Source: an uncultured Clostridia bacterium (GTDB taxonomy: Bacteria > Bacillota > Clostridia > Oscillospirales > Acutalibacteraceae). From it: 8,249 bases of DNA. Numbering within the stretch: position 1 is the first letter of the stretch; each line of letters opens with the position of its first letter. This document shows positions 1 through 6,250 of this stretch, piece after piece. Position numbers and translations under genes: made by a program. The stretch is from contig CALCBQ010000118.1 of NCBI GenBank assembly GCA_937897215.1, positions 1 through 8,249 of the forward strand, in the 5' to 3' direction. The notes beneath the pieces are model-generated. The model saw nothing but the letters and a program-made list of their open reading frames with translations. It searched no databases and was not told where the DNA came from.

Positions 1-49
1 CATTGGCTTTACCTACAATTGCTATAAAAGCTGTTTTTGGTGTATTCAT
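1..49 (-). CDS. era: GTPase Era, N-terminal fragment (cut by window edge)
   Basis: Only the first 16 codons are present, translating to MNTPKTAFIAIVGKAN. This fits the start of Era, in which a short lead is followed by the first beta strand (FIAIVG) and the beginning of the G1/P-loop GxxNVGKS. Era is a GTPase that binds 16S rRNA and acts late in 30S subunit assembly. The ATG immediately follows the dgkA stop codon with no intervening base (TAA-ATG), and a GGAAGG SD-like site lies inside the 3' end of dgkA, so translation is probably coupled. The position downstream of ybeY and dgkA is the usual one in Firmicutes. The identification rests on a short peptide plus gene order. The P-loop lysine and serine are outside the window. 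Confidence 0.85.
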   Translation of the reverse strand, partial: MNTPKTAFIAIVGKAN

Positions 50-520
50 TTATTTCTTTTTCCTTCCAAATCCAAAAAATATAAAAATGCTGAAAATTAC
101 TACTGAAATTAAAAATAAAACTATTGCTATTGGATTTTCAATAAAATATGTGAAAAGCAAACTGAATGCTTTTGGTTGATACATAATTGCAACACCACAA
201 AGCACTGCGAATATTGCAAACACAAGCACTGCACCCGCGGCGCAATCCTTTGCAATTTTGCCCAGCTGTGTATATTCTTCGCCGTGTAAATCCACTGCAG
301 ATTCAATAGCGGTGTTTATAAGTTCTGCGCCAATAACAAGCCCGTTAGCAATAAAGATTATTGCAAGCTCTGTTCTTGTGATTTCAAAGAAATCAAAGGC
401 GAAGAGAAAGAAGTACATATAAATCATACATACTATATGTATTCGCATATTTCGTTCTTTTTTAATCGCTGTGAAAATTCCCTGAAAAGCATAGCCGAAA
501 CTCTTAACAAGTTCTTTCAT
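50..520 (-). CDS. dgkA: Undecaprenol / diacylglycerol kinase (DgkA family), with extra C-terminal membrane helix
   Basis: This is a 156-residue integral membrane lipid kinase. In Gram-positive bacteria the family mainly phosphorylates undecaprenol to feed the lipid carrier pool for wall synthesis. The family signature is clear: an N-terminal amphipathic part with ERNMRIH (22-28), then E66-L-I-N69-T-A-I-E73-x-x-V-D77. This matches the catalytic Glu, Asn and Glu spacing of DgkA and is followed by KDCAAGAV (91-98). Membrane segments lie at about 29-46, 52-72 and 97-114. The protein is longer than the usual 120-130 residues because of a further hydrophobic helix at about 128-149, ending in basic GRKKK. 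The ATG has a GAGG SD seven bases upstream and starts two bases after the ybeY stop. It is transcribed with ybeY and era. Confidence 0.95.
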   Translation of the reverse strand: MKELVKSFGYAFQGIFTAIKKERNMRIHIVCMIYMYFFLFAFDFFEITRTELAIIFIANGLVIGAELINTAIESAVDLHGEEYTQLGKIAKDCAAGAVLVFAIFAVLCGVAIMYQPKAFSLLFTYFIENPIAIVLFLISVVIFSIFIFFGFGRKKK

Positions 521-522
521 AA

Positions 523-1029
523 TTATTCCTCATCAAAATAATAACTTCCGTTTCTTTTGAGCCCAACACGAGTAAGCACCGCTTCTTCCTTTTCTCGCAT
601 TTTTACCATTTCAAGTCCGCCATCTTCGTGGTCATAACCTAAAAGATGAAGAAGTGAGTGTACTGTTAAAAATCCGATTTCACGCTGTAATGTATGACCG
701 TATTTTTCTGCCTGGTCATAAGCGTGGTCTATTGAAATAATTATATCGCCAAGTACTTTTGCACCTGTATCGTGATTTATTGGAAAATCTCCGTTTTCGC
801 CCATAGGGAATGAAAGTACATCTGTGCTTTTATCGATATTTCTGTGTTTTTTATTAATGTCGCGAATTGTTTCGTCATCAACAAACATTACACTGATTTC
901 TGCTGAATCCGTAAAGCCCTCGTTTATCAATACCGCTTTACAGCAACGGCGCACAAGCATTCTGACGCCTGTTGGGATTTTCATTATATTCGGTTGTTCA
1001 TCAATAATTACTCGCATTTTCTCGTTCAT
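523..1029 (-). CDS. ybeY: Endoribonuclease YbeY, rRNA maturation factor
   Basis: This 168-residue protein is of normal length for YbeY, a zinc-dependent endoribonuclease involved in 16S rRNA 3'-end maturation and 70S ribosome quality control. The zinc motif is present as H124-S-L-L-H128-L-L-G-Y-D-H134, giving the three conserved histidines. The second position of the motif is serine, where many homologues have glycine. The conserved upstream block N59..HRNIDKSTDVLSFP (to residue 75) and LGDI (93-96) are also present. Its ATG overlaps the phoH stop as ATGA (four bases, 1026-1029), and a GAGG SD lies within the end of phoH, so translation is likely coupled. In B. subtilis the HD phosphodiesterase gene pgpH separates phoH from ybeY. 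Here there is no room for it. Confidence 0.96.
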   Translation of the reverse strand: MNEKMRVIIDEQPNIMKIPTGVRMLVRRCCKAVLINEGFTDSAEISVMFVDDETIRDINKKHRNIDKSTDVLSFPMGENGDFPINHDTGAKVLGDIIISIDHAYDQAEKYGHTLQREIGFLTVHSLLHLLGYDHEDGGLEMVKMREKEEAVLTRVGLKRNGSYYFDEE

Positions 1030-1988
1030 TTCTTTTGCCTCATTTCCTGCTTTTCATACGCTTTGATAATATCCTGAACAAGACGGTGTCTTACCACATC
1101 TTTTTCTGTAAATACGTTTATTGCAATATCATCAATCCCCTTAAGGATTTTCATTGCTTCAACAAGTCCTGACTTTTTACCGTCAGGCAAGTCAATCTGA
1201 GTTATATCGCCTGTAACAACTATTTTCGAGTTAAATCCAAGACGAGTTAAAAACATTTTCATTTGCTCGCGTGTTGTATTCTGTGCTTCATCAAGAATAA
1301 TAAAACTGTCGTCAAGAGTACGACCACGCATATATGCAAGAGGAGCTACTTCAATACTGCCACGCTCTTGATAACGCTGAAAACTTTCTGCGCCAAGCAT
1401 ATCAAAAAGTGCATCATATAAAGGTCTAAGATAAGGGTCAACTTTCTGTTGCAAATCGCCCGGTAAGAAGCCTAGTTTTTCGCCTGCCTCAACTGCGGGA
1501 CGAGTTAAGATAATTCGATTGATTTCTTTAGCCCTGAAAGCATTAACCGCCATAGCAACCGCAAGGTAAGTTTTACCTGTACCTGCAGGACCTGCACCAA
1601 GGGTGATAGTATTATTCTTTATGCATTCAAGATATTTTTTCTGACCGAGTGTTTTTGGTTTTATAGGCTTGCCCTTTGCGGTAATGCAGACACAATCCCC
1701 CGTCATTTCGCAAAGCTTGTCCTCATTCCCCTCGTTTACGAGAGAAAGTACATAGCGGACATTTTGTTCTGACAACGCCTCACCACGATTTATAAGTGTA
1801 AGAAGTCCGTTAATTGCTCTTACAGCTTTTGATACATTCTCAGCATCGCCATTGACTTTGATTTCTGAACCACGGCTAATAACTTTGACATTGTAATTAG
1901 ACTCAATAAGTCTTATATTTTCATCAAAACTGCCAAAAAGACTTACTGTTTGCTCCATTCTGTCAACATTTATTACTTGTTCAAACAC
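1026..1988 (-). CDS. phoH: PhoH-like P-loop ATPase (PhoL/YbeZ group)
   Basis: This is a PhoH-family ATPase of about 320 residues. It is cytoplasmic and often encoded next to ybeY, with which it is thought to work in RNA metabolism; its exact role is unsettled. The N-terminal 75 residues resemble the KH-like region of the family. Walker A is GPAGTGKT (133-140) and Walker B is IILDEAQN (230-237). The TRPAVEAGEKLGFLPGD block follows Walker A, and FTEKDVVRHRLVQDII near the C-terminus is typical. There are two in-frame GTG starts. GTG at 1997 has only a poor SD. GTG at 1988 is preceded by AGGTGA with a five-base spacer, so I place the start there; the longer form adds three residues. A sigma-A-like promoter sits just upstream, so phoH can be expressed apart from yqfCD. 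Confidence 0.94.
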   Translation of the reverse strand: MFEQVINVDRMEQTVSLFGSFDENIRLIESNYNVKVISRGSEIKVNGDAENVSKAVRAINGLLTLINRGEALSEQNVRYVLSLVNEGNEDKLCEMTGDCVCITAKGKPIKPKTLGQKKYLECIKNNTITLGAGPAGTGKTYLAVAMAVNAFRAKEINRIILTRPAVEAGEKLGFLPGDLQQKVDPYLRPLYDALFDMLGAESFQRYQERGSIEVAPLAYMRGRTLDDSFIILDEAQNTTREQMKMFLTRLGFNSKIVVTGDITQIDLPDGKKSGLVEAMKILKGIDDIAINVFTEKDVVRHRLVQDIIKAYEKQEMRQKK

Positions 1989-2022
1989 CTTTTTCACCTA
2001 CTCAGCACAAAAATAGATATAT

Positions 2023-2058
2023 TTATTGTATTTTAGCACATTTTTCAAGGAATGTCAT
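2023..2058 (-). promoter_or_regulatory. Sigma-A-type promoter for phoH-ybeY-dgkA-era
   Basis: On the minus strand, a -35 ATGACA (2058-2053) is followed by exactly 17 bases and a -10 TAAAAT (2035-2030) with an extended TGn element (2038-2036). The -35 lies inside the last codons of yqfD. The predicted start is near 2023, leaving an untranslated leader of about 35 bases before the GTG at 1988. It would give vegetative expression of the housekeeping genes when the sporulation genes upstream are silent. The box matches are seen; the function is inferred. Confidence 0.6.
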
Positions 2059-3223
2059 TAGTTTTTTCTACATAAATTTCCTGTAAAGTACCAATTTCTT
2101 GCTCACATTGTGCAGAAAAACTGTATTGCAAATTATTTTGATTTTCAACCTTTTTCACAGAAGAAGTTCTGACTTCACTATATTCAAGAATTTCACGCAC
2201 ATACAAAGCGTTGCTGAACAATGCGATTTTTTCTTCTGTTGCTCTATTAAGAGTTGTTTTTTCATCTGAAAAATCTGCAGAATACTGTGTTATTATTCCC
2301 AAAGGTAAAAGATTTTTTTCACTTTCTACAAAAGATTTGTGCTCGGTAAAAAATTCTGATTCTCCCATAAATCCCAATGGGATTTTGATGCCAAAAAAGA
2401 ATATAACTTTACGGATTTTTTCACTATTAATTTTATAAAGCAGAATATCATCACTACTGAAATTCTTTTGTTTTTTAACAAGGGCTTTTACATAGCCATC
2501 TGCATGAATTGTTTTCTCACTACCATCTTTATGAGTTATAACTCCGCTTATGAGCAAATCACCTTTTGTTACTGCCGAACCGGGTTTGATTTCTTCGTTT
2601 CCGTAAAGCACATCAATGCTCAATATTACCCCGTCTTCCCCTGCCACAACATTGGTAGGTTTTGATGCATCATAAATTTTTGGTGCATCAGTTTTTTCGC
2701 GGACTTCAATCACTACAACTGAACCCTTTATATTGACACTTGCCCATGAAAGCTTTTCAATATCACTCATAACAAGTGATGCTGCTTCGTCATTATCTAT
2801 TGTTGAAACAGGCACGCCTACTTTTACTCCGTATTTTTCGAATGCAGAAAGCAACAAATCCTCATCAAGAGTAGTATTTCCTACAACAGATACACTCCAC
2901 ACAAATTGAGACAAAATTGCAATTATTATAGACAAAACAATTACACCTACAAGAATTCCCACGCGGGATTTATGCTTTTTCAAAAAATATTTTAATCCGA
3001 TTTTGTCAGTTGAAACTACCCTCATTCCCGATTTTCTCGCAACGGGACGAATTGAGAGATAACCACCCACAGTTGTGCTTGCGGTTATATTACCGTTAAT
3101 GTGTTTGACATTCCATAAAGGTATTCCTTCTTTTGTGCATAGGTTTATAAATCGGTCGGCAAATCCCCCGAATGCTCTGAAATTTATGTATCCGAATAAA
3201 TATCGTAAAAACTGAATAATCAT
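2045..3223 (-). CDS. yqfD: Sporulation protein YqfD
   Basis: This 392-residue protein is close to the usual length of YqfD, a membrane-anchored sporulation protein of the mother cell. The N-terminal 85 residues are basic and cytoplasmic, with the family's opening (FLRYLFGYINFRAFGG). One membrane helix lies at about 88-108. The rest is predicted to face the outside of the mother-cell membrane and begins with a POTRA/FtsQ-like stretch (VSVVGNTTLDEDLLLSAFEKYGVKVG, split 111-136). A later block, E-x-V-x-A-G-E-D-G-V-I (about 190-200), precedes a lipoyl/barrel-like turn (KPGSAVTKGDLLISG). The ATG has a GAGG SD (3232-3229) directly against the yqfC stop, nine bases upstream, so the two genes form one transcription unit. 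The molecular function is not established for the family. Confidence 0.93.
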   Translation of the reverse strand: MIIQFLRYLFGYINFRAFGGFADRFINLCTKEGIPLWNVKHINGNITASTTVGGYLSIRPVARKSGMRVVSTDKIGLKYFLKKHKSRVGILVGVIVLSIIIAILSQFVWSVSVVGNTTLDEDLLLSAFEKYGVKVGVPVSTIDNDEAASLVMSDIEKLSWASVNIKGSVVVIEVREKTDAPKIYDASKPTNVVAGEDGVILSIDVLYGNEEIKPGSAVTKGDLLISGVITHKDGSEKTIHADGYVKALVKKQKNFSSDDILLYKINSEKIRKVIFFFGIKIPLGFMGESEFFTEHKSFVESEKNLLPLGIITQYSADFSDEKTTLNRATEEKIALFSNALYVREILEYSEVRTSSVKKVENQNNLQYSFSAQCEQEIGTLQEIYVEKTNDIP

Positions 3224-3232
3224 ATTTACCTC

Positions 3233-3490
3233 TTATGAAACAAAACTTATTTCTGCAAATCTGCCACGGATTATTGCAATATCGCTATCGAAAGAGTCTA
3301 TAACCATATCTGTACCCACAAGGCATAATGTAAGGTCGCCTATATTGAGTTTTATAGTATTTTCATCGTATTCAATTACACCTTTGCAACCATCTATAAT
3401 GATTTCACGGTTGCCAAGCATTTCAATTTTCGCCTCATTAAGATACAACTCGGGAATCTGCAATTTTCGTTCTTTTTTCTTTCGTGCCAT
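3233..3490 (-). CDS. yqfC: Sporulation protein YqfC (YabP/YqfC family)
   Basis: This 85-residue protein has the YabP/YqfC pattern: a short basic N-terminus, then L-x-G-N-R-E-I-I-I-D-G-C-K-G-V-I-E-Y (about 25-42) and repeating short beta strands ending in I-I-R-G-R-F-A-E-I-S-F. Family members are small sporulation proteins expressed in the mother cell; their biochemical role is unknown. An upstream in-frame GTG at 3505 exists, but it overlaps the SD. GAGGTG (3503-3498) with a seven-base spacer clearly selects the ATG at 3490. The gene is first in the minus-strand unit and is followed by yqfD after nine bases. It is divergent from ylbJ, another sporulation gene. Confidence 0.92.
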   Translation of the reverse strand: MARKKKERKLQIPELYLNEAKIEMLGNREIIIDGCKGVIEYDENTIKLNIGDLTLCLVGTDMVIDSFDSDIAIIRGRFAEISFVS

Positions 3491-3507
3491 TAAAACACAC
3501 CTCACTC

Positions 3508-3545
3508 ATATTGATTTATATGAAATTAAATCATTATTAAGTCAT
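3508..3545 (-). promoter_or_regulatory. Possible sigma-E-like promoter for yqfCD
   Basis: CATATAAAT on the minus strand (3522-3514) resembles the sigma-E -10 consensus CATACAnT. It would start transcription near 3508, just ahead of the yqfC SD. The matching -35 region is weak (about 4 of 8 positions of the B. subtilis consensus). yqfCD are known sigma-E genes in Bacillus. The assignment rests mainly on that and on position. Confidence 0.3.
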
Positions 3546-3558
3546 AAAAATAATATAA
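3520..3558 (+). promoter_or_regulatory. Possible sigma-E-like promoter for ylbJ
   Basis: CATAAAAAT (3543-3551) resembles a sigma-E -10 box. At the right distance upstream (14-base gap), TGAAATTA (3521-3528) matches about 5 of 8 positions of the -35 consensus. The start would be near 3558, about 16 bases before the ATG. A TATAAT at 3554-3559 also exists but has no -35 partner and lies too close to the start codon. Confidence 0.3.
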
Positions 3559-3573
3559 TTTATGGGTGAGATT

Positions 3574-4623
3574 ATGGTGGTTGTGAAACTCAGAAAGAGT
3601 TTTTTTCAGATTTTTCTAATCATATTAAGCTTGATTTTTATGTTCAAAATGCCAAATGCAGTAACCGTTGGGGTTACAAAGGGATTGCAGATTTGTTTTT
3701 CAGTAATTCTGCCATCACTTTTTCCGTTTATGGTACTTTCAACGTACATAATAAAATCAAACATTTTCTCTTTTGCTTATAAGTTTATATCTCCTGTTTC
3801 GCGGATTTTGTTTCGACAACCTGCAAGCACAATCCCTGTAATCATTATGTCTTTGATTGGTGGCTTTCCCGTAGGCATAAAAATGGTGGGTAACTTGTTA
3901 CGCGATGGTAAGATTTCAAAAAATCAGGCACAACGGCTTTGTTTTTTCTGTATGAATGGTGGGCCTGCATTTATAATTACTGCAGTTGGTGTTAATATGC
4001 TTGGCAGTACAAAGGCAGGAGTAATTATGTTTATTTCCCTTTGCATATCATCATTAGTTATGGGCTTTTTTACAAGGTTTTTAGGCGATAAAAGTGAACT
4101 AAAAGCACAAATTGAAACACAATCAACTCTTTCGTCTGTTTCGTCTGCGGTATCTGACGCATTGCAATCTGTACTAGGTATTTGCGCATGGGTAGTAATT
4201 TTCAGTGCTATAACAAACTGCCTTGAAGTGTGTATAGAAAACAAAAGTATATTTATGACGGTTTCATCAATACTTGAAGTTACTAACGGATGTGTTATGC
4301 TTGCGGGTAAAATGCCTATTTCTGTTATTACCGCTGTAATCGGTTTTGGCGGGGTTTGTGTGCATTGTCAGGTACTTTCCGAATTGAAAGAATGCGGAGT
4401 TAAGTATTCACATTTTTTTGTATGCAGAGTGCTTAATGGTGCAATTGCGTCGTTTGTATCTTATTTATTGTTGCTCGTTTTTCCTGTAGAGATTGATGTT
4501 TTTGCTTCAACTCAGAATATGACAGTTACTGCCTTTTCTGTTTCACTACCTGCTTTTTGCACTTTTGCAATTATGTGTATAATTATGATTTTGGATATTG
4601 ATAGGAAGAAAAAAATATGGTAA
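3574..4623 (+). CDS. ylbJ: Sporulation integral membrane protein YlbJ (nucleoside-recognition/Gate fold)
   Basis: This polytopic membrane protein of about 349 residues is somewhat shorter than the roughly 400-residue B. subtilis YlbJ. It belongs to the Gate/nucleoside-recognition superfamily and is needed in the mother cell for forming heat-resistant spores; its transported substrate is unknown. Visible family blocks are GGFPVG (96-101) followed by a K-x-x-x-N-L-x-x-x-G-K-I-S loop, the F-C-x-x-G-G-P-A-F-I-I-T-A-V-G block (about 124-139), and GFGGVCVHCQ (257-266). About eight hydrophobic segments are spread over the whole length. The upstream ATG at 3562 lies within the likely SD; GGTGA just before ATTATG favours the start at 3574. 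It is divergent from yqfCD and followed after about 70 bases by the small four-cysteine gene, probably in the same transcript. Confidence 0.9.
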   Translation: MVVVKLRKSFFQIFLIILSLIFMFKMPNAVTVGVTKGLQICFSVILPSLFPFMVLSTYIIKSNIFSFAYKFISPVSRILFRQPASTIPVIIMSLIGGFPVGIKMVGNLLRDGKISKNQAQRLCFFCMNGGPAFIITAVGVNMLGSTKAGVIMFISLCISSLVMGFFTRFLGDKSELKAQIETQSTLSSVSSAVSDALQSVLGICAWVVIFSAITNCLEVCIENKSIFMTVSSILEVTNGCVMLAGKMPISVITAVIGFGGVCVHCQVLSELKECGVKYSHFFVCRVLNGAIASFVSYLLLLVFPVEIDVFASTQNMTVTAFSVSLPAFCTFAIMCIIMILDIDRKKKIW

Positions 4624-4648
4624 AATTACTTTATAATTATTAATTCAT

Positions 4649-4673
4649 GGGTCGTCGAGGACGCCGACCCCTA
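4649..4673. repeat. Short palindromic repeat, copy A
   Basis: GGGTCGTCG (4649-4657), loop AGGA (4658-4661) and CGCCGACCC (4662-4670) form a nine-pair hairpin with one mismatch, followed by CTA. The element is strikingly GC-rich in an AT-rich intergenic setting. It is about 17 of 25 positions identical to the element at 6205-6236, including the ARGA loop and the ACCCCTA end. It lies between ylbJ and the small cysteine protein and supplies an in-frame ATG (4647). It has no T-run, so it is a poor terminator. Similar GC-rich hairpins are dispersed in many gut Clostridia; I cannot name the family. Confidence 0.6.
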
Positions 4674-4691
4674 CGAAGATTGGTGTTAATT

Positions 4692-4907
4692 GTGAAAAAG
4701 TTGTTGAATAAAAAAGAAATCTCCCCATCTTGCTCATACTGCTCGTATGGTAAGTTATCTCCTGACGGAGAAACTGTGCTTTGCAAGAAAAAGGGAGTTG
4801 TTGAAAAGGATTTTGCTTGTAGAAAATTCCAGTATGATGTCTTAAAAAGGCAACCAAAAAGACCTATTGAATTAGAAAAATATAACCCTGAAGATTTCAA
4901 GTTGTGA
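4692..4907 (+). CDS. Small four-cysteine protein, unknown function
   Basis: The protein has 71 residues if started at the GTG at 4692, which has GGTG six bases upstream. A longer reading from ATG 4647 (86 residues) has no SD, and its first nine codons come from a palindromic repeat, so I reject that start. The core reads SCSYC, then GKLSPDGETVLCKKKG and FACRKFQYD. Cysteines at 14, 17, 31 and 43 have spacing C-x2-C-x13-C-x11-C, which suggests a small zinc or other metal site. The tail is rich in Pro, Lys and Glu (KRQPKRPIELEKYNPEDF). I believe similar short proteins occur in other Clostridia, but I know of no assigned function. The gene follows ylbJ and ends just before a strong terminator, so it may be co-expressed with ylbJ during sporulation; this is inference from position only. 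Confidence 0.7.
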   Translation: MKKLLNKKEISPSCSYCSYGKLSPDGETVLCKKKGVVEKDFACRKFQYDVLKRQPKRPIELEKYNPEDFKL

Positions 4908-4915
4908 GATGTGAA

Positions 4916-4949
4916 AACCCCCGTACAGATTGTACGGGGGTTAGTTTTT
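4916..4949. terminator. Strong, probably bidirectional terminator
   Basis: A 12-base-pair perfect stem (4916-4927 with 4931-4942, arms AACCCCCGTACA and its complement) with a GAT loop is followed by AGTTTTT on the plus strand and by GGTT then TTC-containing sequence on the minus strand. It ends the ylbJ/small-gene transcript. Because the minus-strand gene stops at 4948, it probably also ends that transcript. Confidence 0.88.
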
Positions 4950-6144
4950 ATTCTGTTACAAGTTCAACTGAGTTTAAGATTTTATATGCTTCGTCAGAAT
5001 CAGTCTTTGGAACTATCGCTGTTATTCGATATGATGTATTAAGGTCATCGTGTGCATAAGCATCCAAAGCCATAATTAAAGTATTGTTAAAACTATTCTC
5101 TGAAACCAACATTATTCCTTTATATGTAGAAGTTTCAATCTCATATACATCAGTTATTGCACCAACTGTAACTGGTTTTGTAGATAGCATTAAATAATAC
5201 AGTAGCAGTTCTTCAGAGTCGAAGTAATTTATATTATCATTGTAAAAATCTATAGACCACACAAGCTTATTCCAATTATAATCCGAATCTATACGATAAC
5301 CAAATTTCTTTTCACAAGCATCTCCAATTTTTTCATCAAAATCAGTAAACATAGTACCATCGTAAAATTCTTTGTCTATTATAATTCTTTTCAAACTGTC
5401 TTCAACTTTACAATCATATACTATTAGTGTGCTTTTTTCTCTATCATAATCTGGGTCGTTATATTCTTCGTATCCCTCTGGTAAACTGAATCTGAAATTA
5501 CCAACTTCAATAGTTGTATAATTACCTTCTAGTTTTAAGTCTTGCTTATCGTAAGGTTTTAAGACAACGCTAAGTTCTTCCTTATATTCTCCACTTTCAA
5601 TAGTATTTTGAATATATTTTGCTAATATATAACGATTTCCTATTTTTTCACTAACATTAGGAGCATTAAACAAACAAGTATAAATCAGACCTATTATCAA
5701 AACATTTGTTACTATTGCTATTGTTTGCGCCTTTTTACTTACTTGTTTATATTCTGTTCGAAGTGCTTTCATTGACGCTTTATGCGATTTATCTGCACCA
5801 ATTGGGAAAGCACCAATAACATATTTTGTTCCGTTTTTCAGTTTGATTTTAATTTCATAAAAATCAACTTCAGCAACTGTTAAAGATTCAATATCGTCAG
5901 TTTTGCTATATGTAACTACACTTTCTTTATCAATGTAGCAATTTCTCTTTTTACCCTTTATAGCAACAAGTTGTATGTTTTCAGGAGTGTTGTTGAAAAT
6001 ATATGCCAACACATCTTTTTTATTTTTACCACCGTTTTTTGTAATAAACCATTGAGTTGGCTCGACACCATTGATTTCAGTTAAAAATGCAAATATTTCT
6101 TCATTACTGATTTTAAGTTTATATCTGAGTGATAAATTTGTCAT
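4948..6144 (-). CDS. Unrecognised single-pass membrane protein with extracytoplasmic domain
   Basis: I do not recognise this 398-residue protein. The N-terminal 135 residues are soluble and lysine-rich, with short beta strands (FYEIKIKLKNG, TKYVIGAFPIG) that could form a PH-like domain. One membrane helix follows at about 140-159 (TIAIVTNVLIIGLIYTCLF), preceded by positive charges, which predicts the N-terminus inside and the remainder outside. The outer part is acidic and Asp/Tyr-rich. From about 213 it reads NFRFSLPEGYEEY and ends with SDEAYKILNSVEL, a pattern reminiscent of Mog1/PsbP-like alpha-beta domains; this is a weak inference. The TTG at 6150 is too close to the SD. AAAGGGGG with a seven-base spacer selects ATG 6144. 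It has its own promoter and follows the surface-protein gene on the same strand. Confidence 0.8.
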   Translation of the reverse strand: MTNLSLRYKLKISNEEIFAFLTEINGVEPTQWFITKNGGKNKKDVLAYIFNNTPENIQLVAIKGKKRNCYIDKESVVTYSKTDDIESLTVAEVDFYEIKIKLKNGTKYVIGAFPIGADKSHKASMKALRTEYKQVSKKAQTIAIVTNVLIIGLIYTCLFNAPNVSEKIGNRYILAKYIQNTIESGEYKEELSVVLKPYDKQDLKLEGNYTTIEVGNFRFSLPEGYEEYNDPDYDREKSTLIVYDCKVEDSLKRIIIDKEFYDGTMFTDFDEKIGDACEKKFGYRIDSDYNWNKLVWSIDFYNDNINYFDSEELLLYYLMLSTKPVTVGAITDVYEIETSTYKGIMLVSENSFNNTLIMALDAYAHDDLNTSYRITAIVPKTDSDEAYKILNSVELVTE

Positions 6145-6162
6145 ATTCAATCCCCCTTTTCA

Positions 6163-6198
6163 CAAGTTTATGATAGCACAGATATAGTTGAAATGCAA
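6163..6198 (-). promoter_or_regulatory. Sigma-A-type promoter of the membrane-protein gene
   Basis: On the minus strand, TTGCAT (6198-6193), 17 bases, then TATCAT (6175-6170) with an extended TGn (6178-6176). The -35 is weak but the extended -10 is good. The TGTGCTA core is shared with the promoter before phoH. The start near 6163 leaves a leader of about 19 bases containing the SD. Confidence 0.55.
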
Positions 6199-6199
6199 T

Positions 6200-6236
6200 A
6201 AAATTATAGGGGCAGACAAGAATGTCTACCCCTATA
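6200..6236 (-). terminator. Hairpin terminator of the surface-protein gene
   Basis: The inverted repeat at 6205-6236 begins about 15 bases after the surface-protein stop codon, and the minus strand continues with ATTTT. On the minus-strand RNA all 14 pairs form, one of them G-U. On the plus-strand RNA the same position is a C-A mismatch. This asymmetry suggests the structure is used in the minus direction. Confidence 0.65.
6205..6236. repeat. Short palindromic repeat, copy B
   Basis: The arms are 6205-6218 and 6223-6236 with loop AGAA, ending in ACCCCTATA. It is a diverged relative of the element at 4649-4673. Two stem positions differ by paired substitutions that keep base pairing (G-C to A-T next to the loop, and C-G to A-T at the fifth pair). 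Confidence 0.55.
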
Positions 6237-6250
6237 GTTATATGGTCAGT

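Noticed and set aside
3924..4244. Minus-strand open frame of 106 codons inside ylbJ
   Set aside because: It is a shadow of a membrane protein with clear family motifs on the plus strand.
4632..4637. TATAAT as a promoter for the four-cysteine gene
   Set aside because: No -35 box lies at a usable distance; the nearest TTGATA is 28 bases upstream. Read-through from ylbJ is more likely.
4640..4900. Open frames on the minus strand opposite the four-cysteine gene
   Set aside because: They have no SD or family signal, while the plus-strand frame has a conserved-looking cysteine pattern and a terminator directly after it.
4649..6236. The two hairpin repeats as ends of a transposon or a CRISPR array
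   Set aside because: There is no transposase and no flanking target duplication that I can see, and only two diverged copies far apart, without regular spacers.
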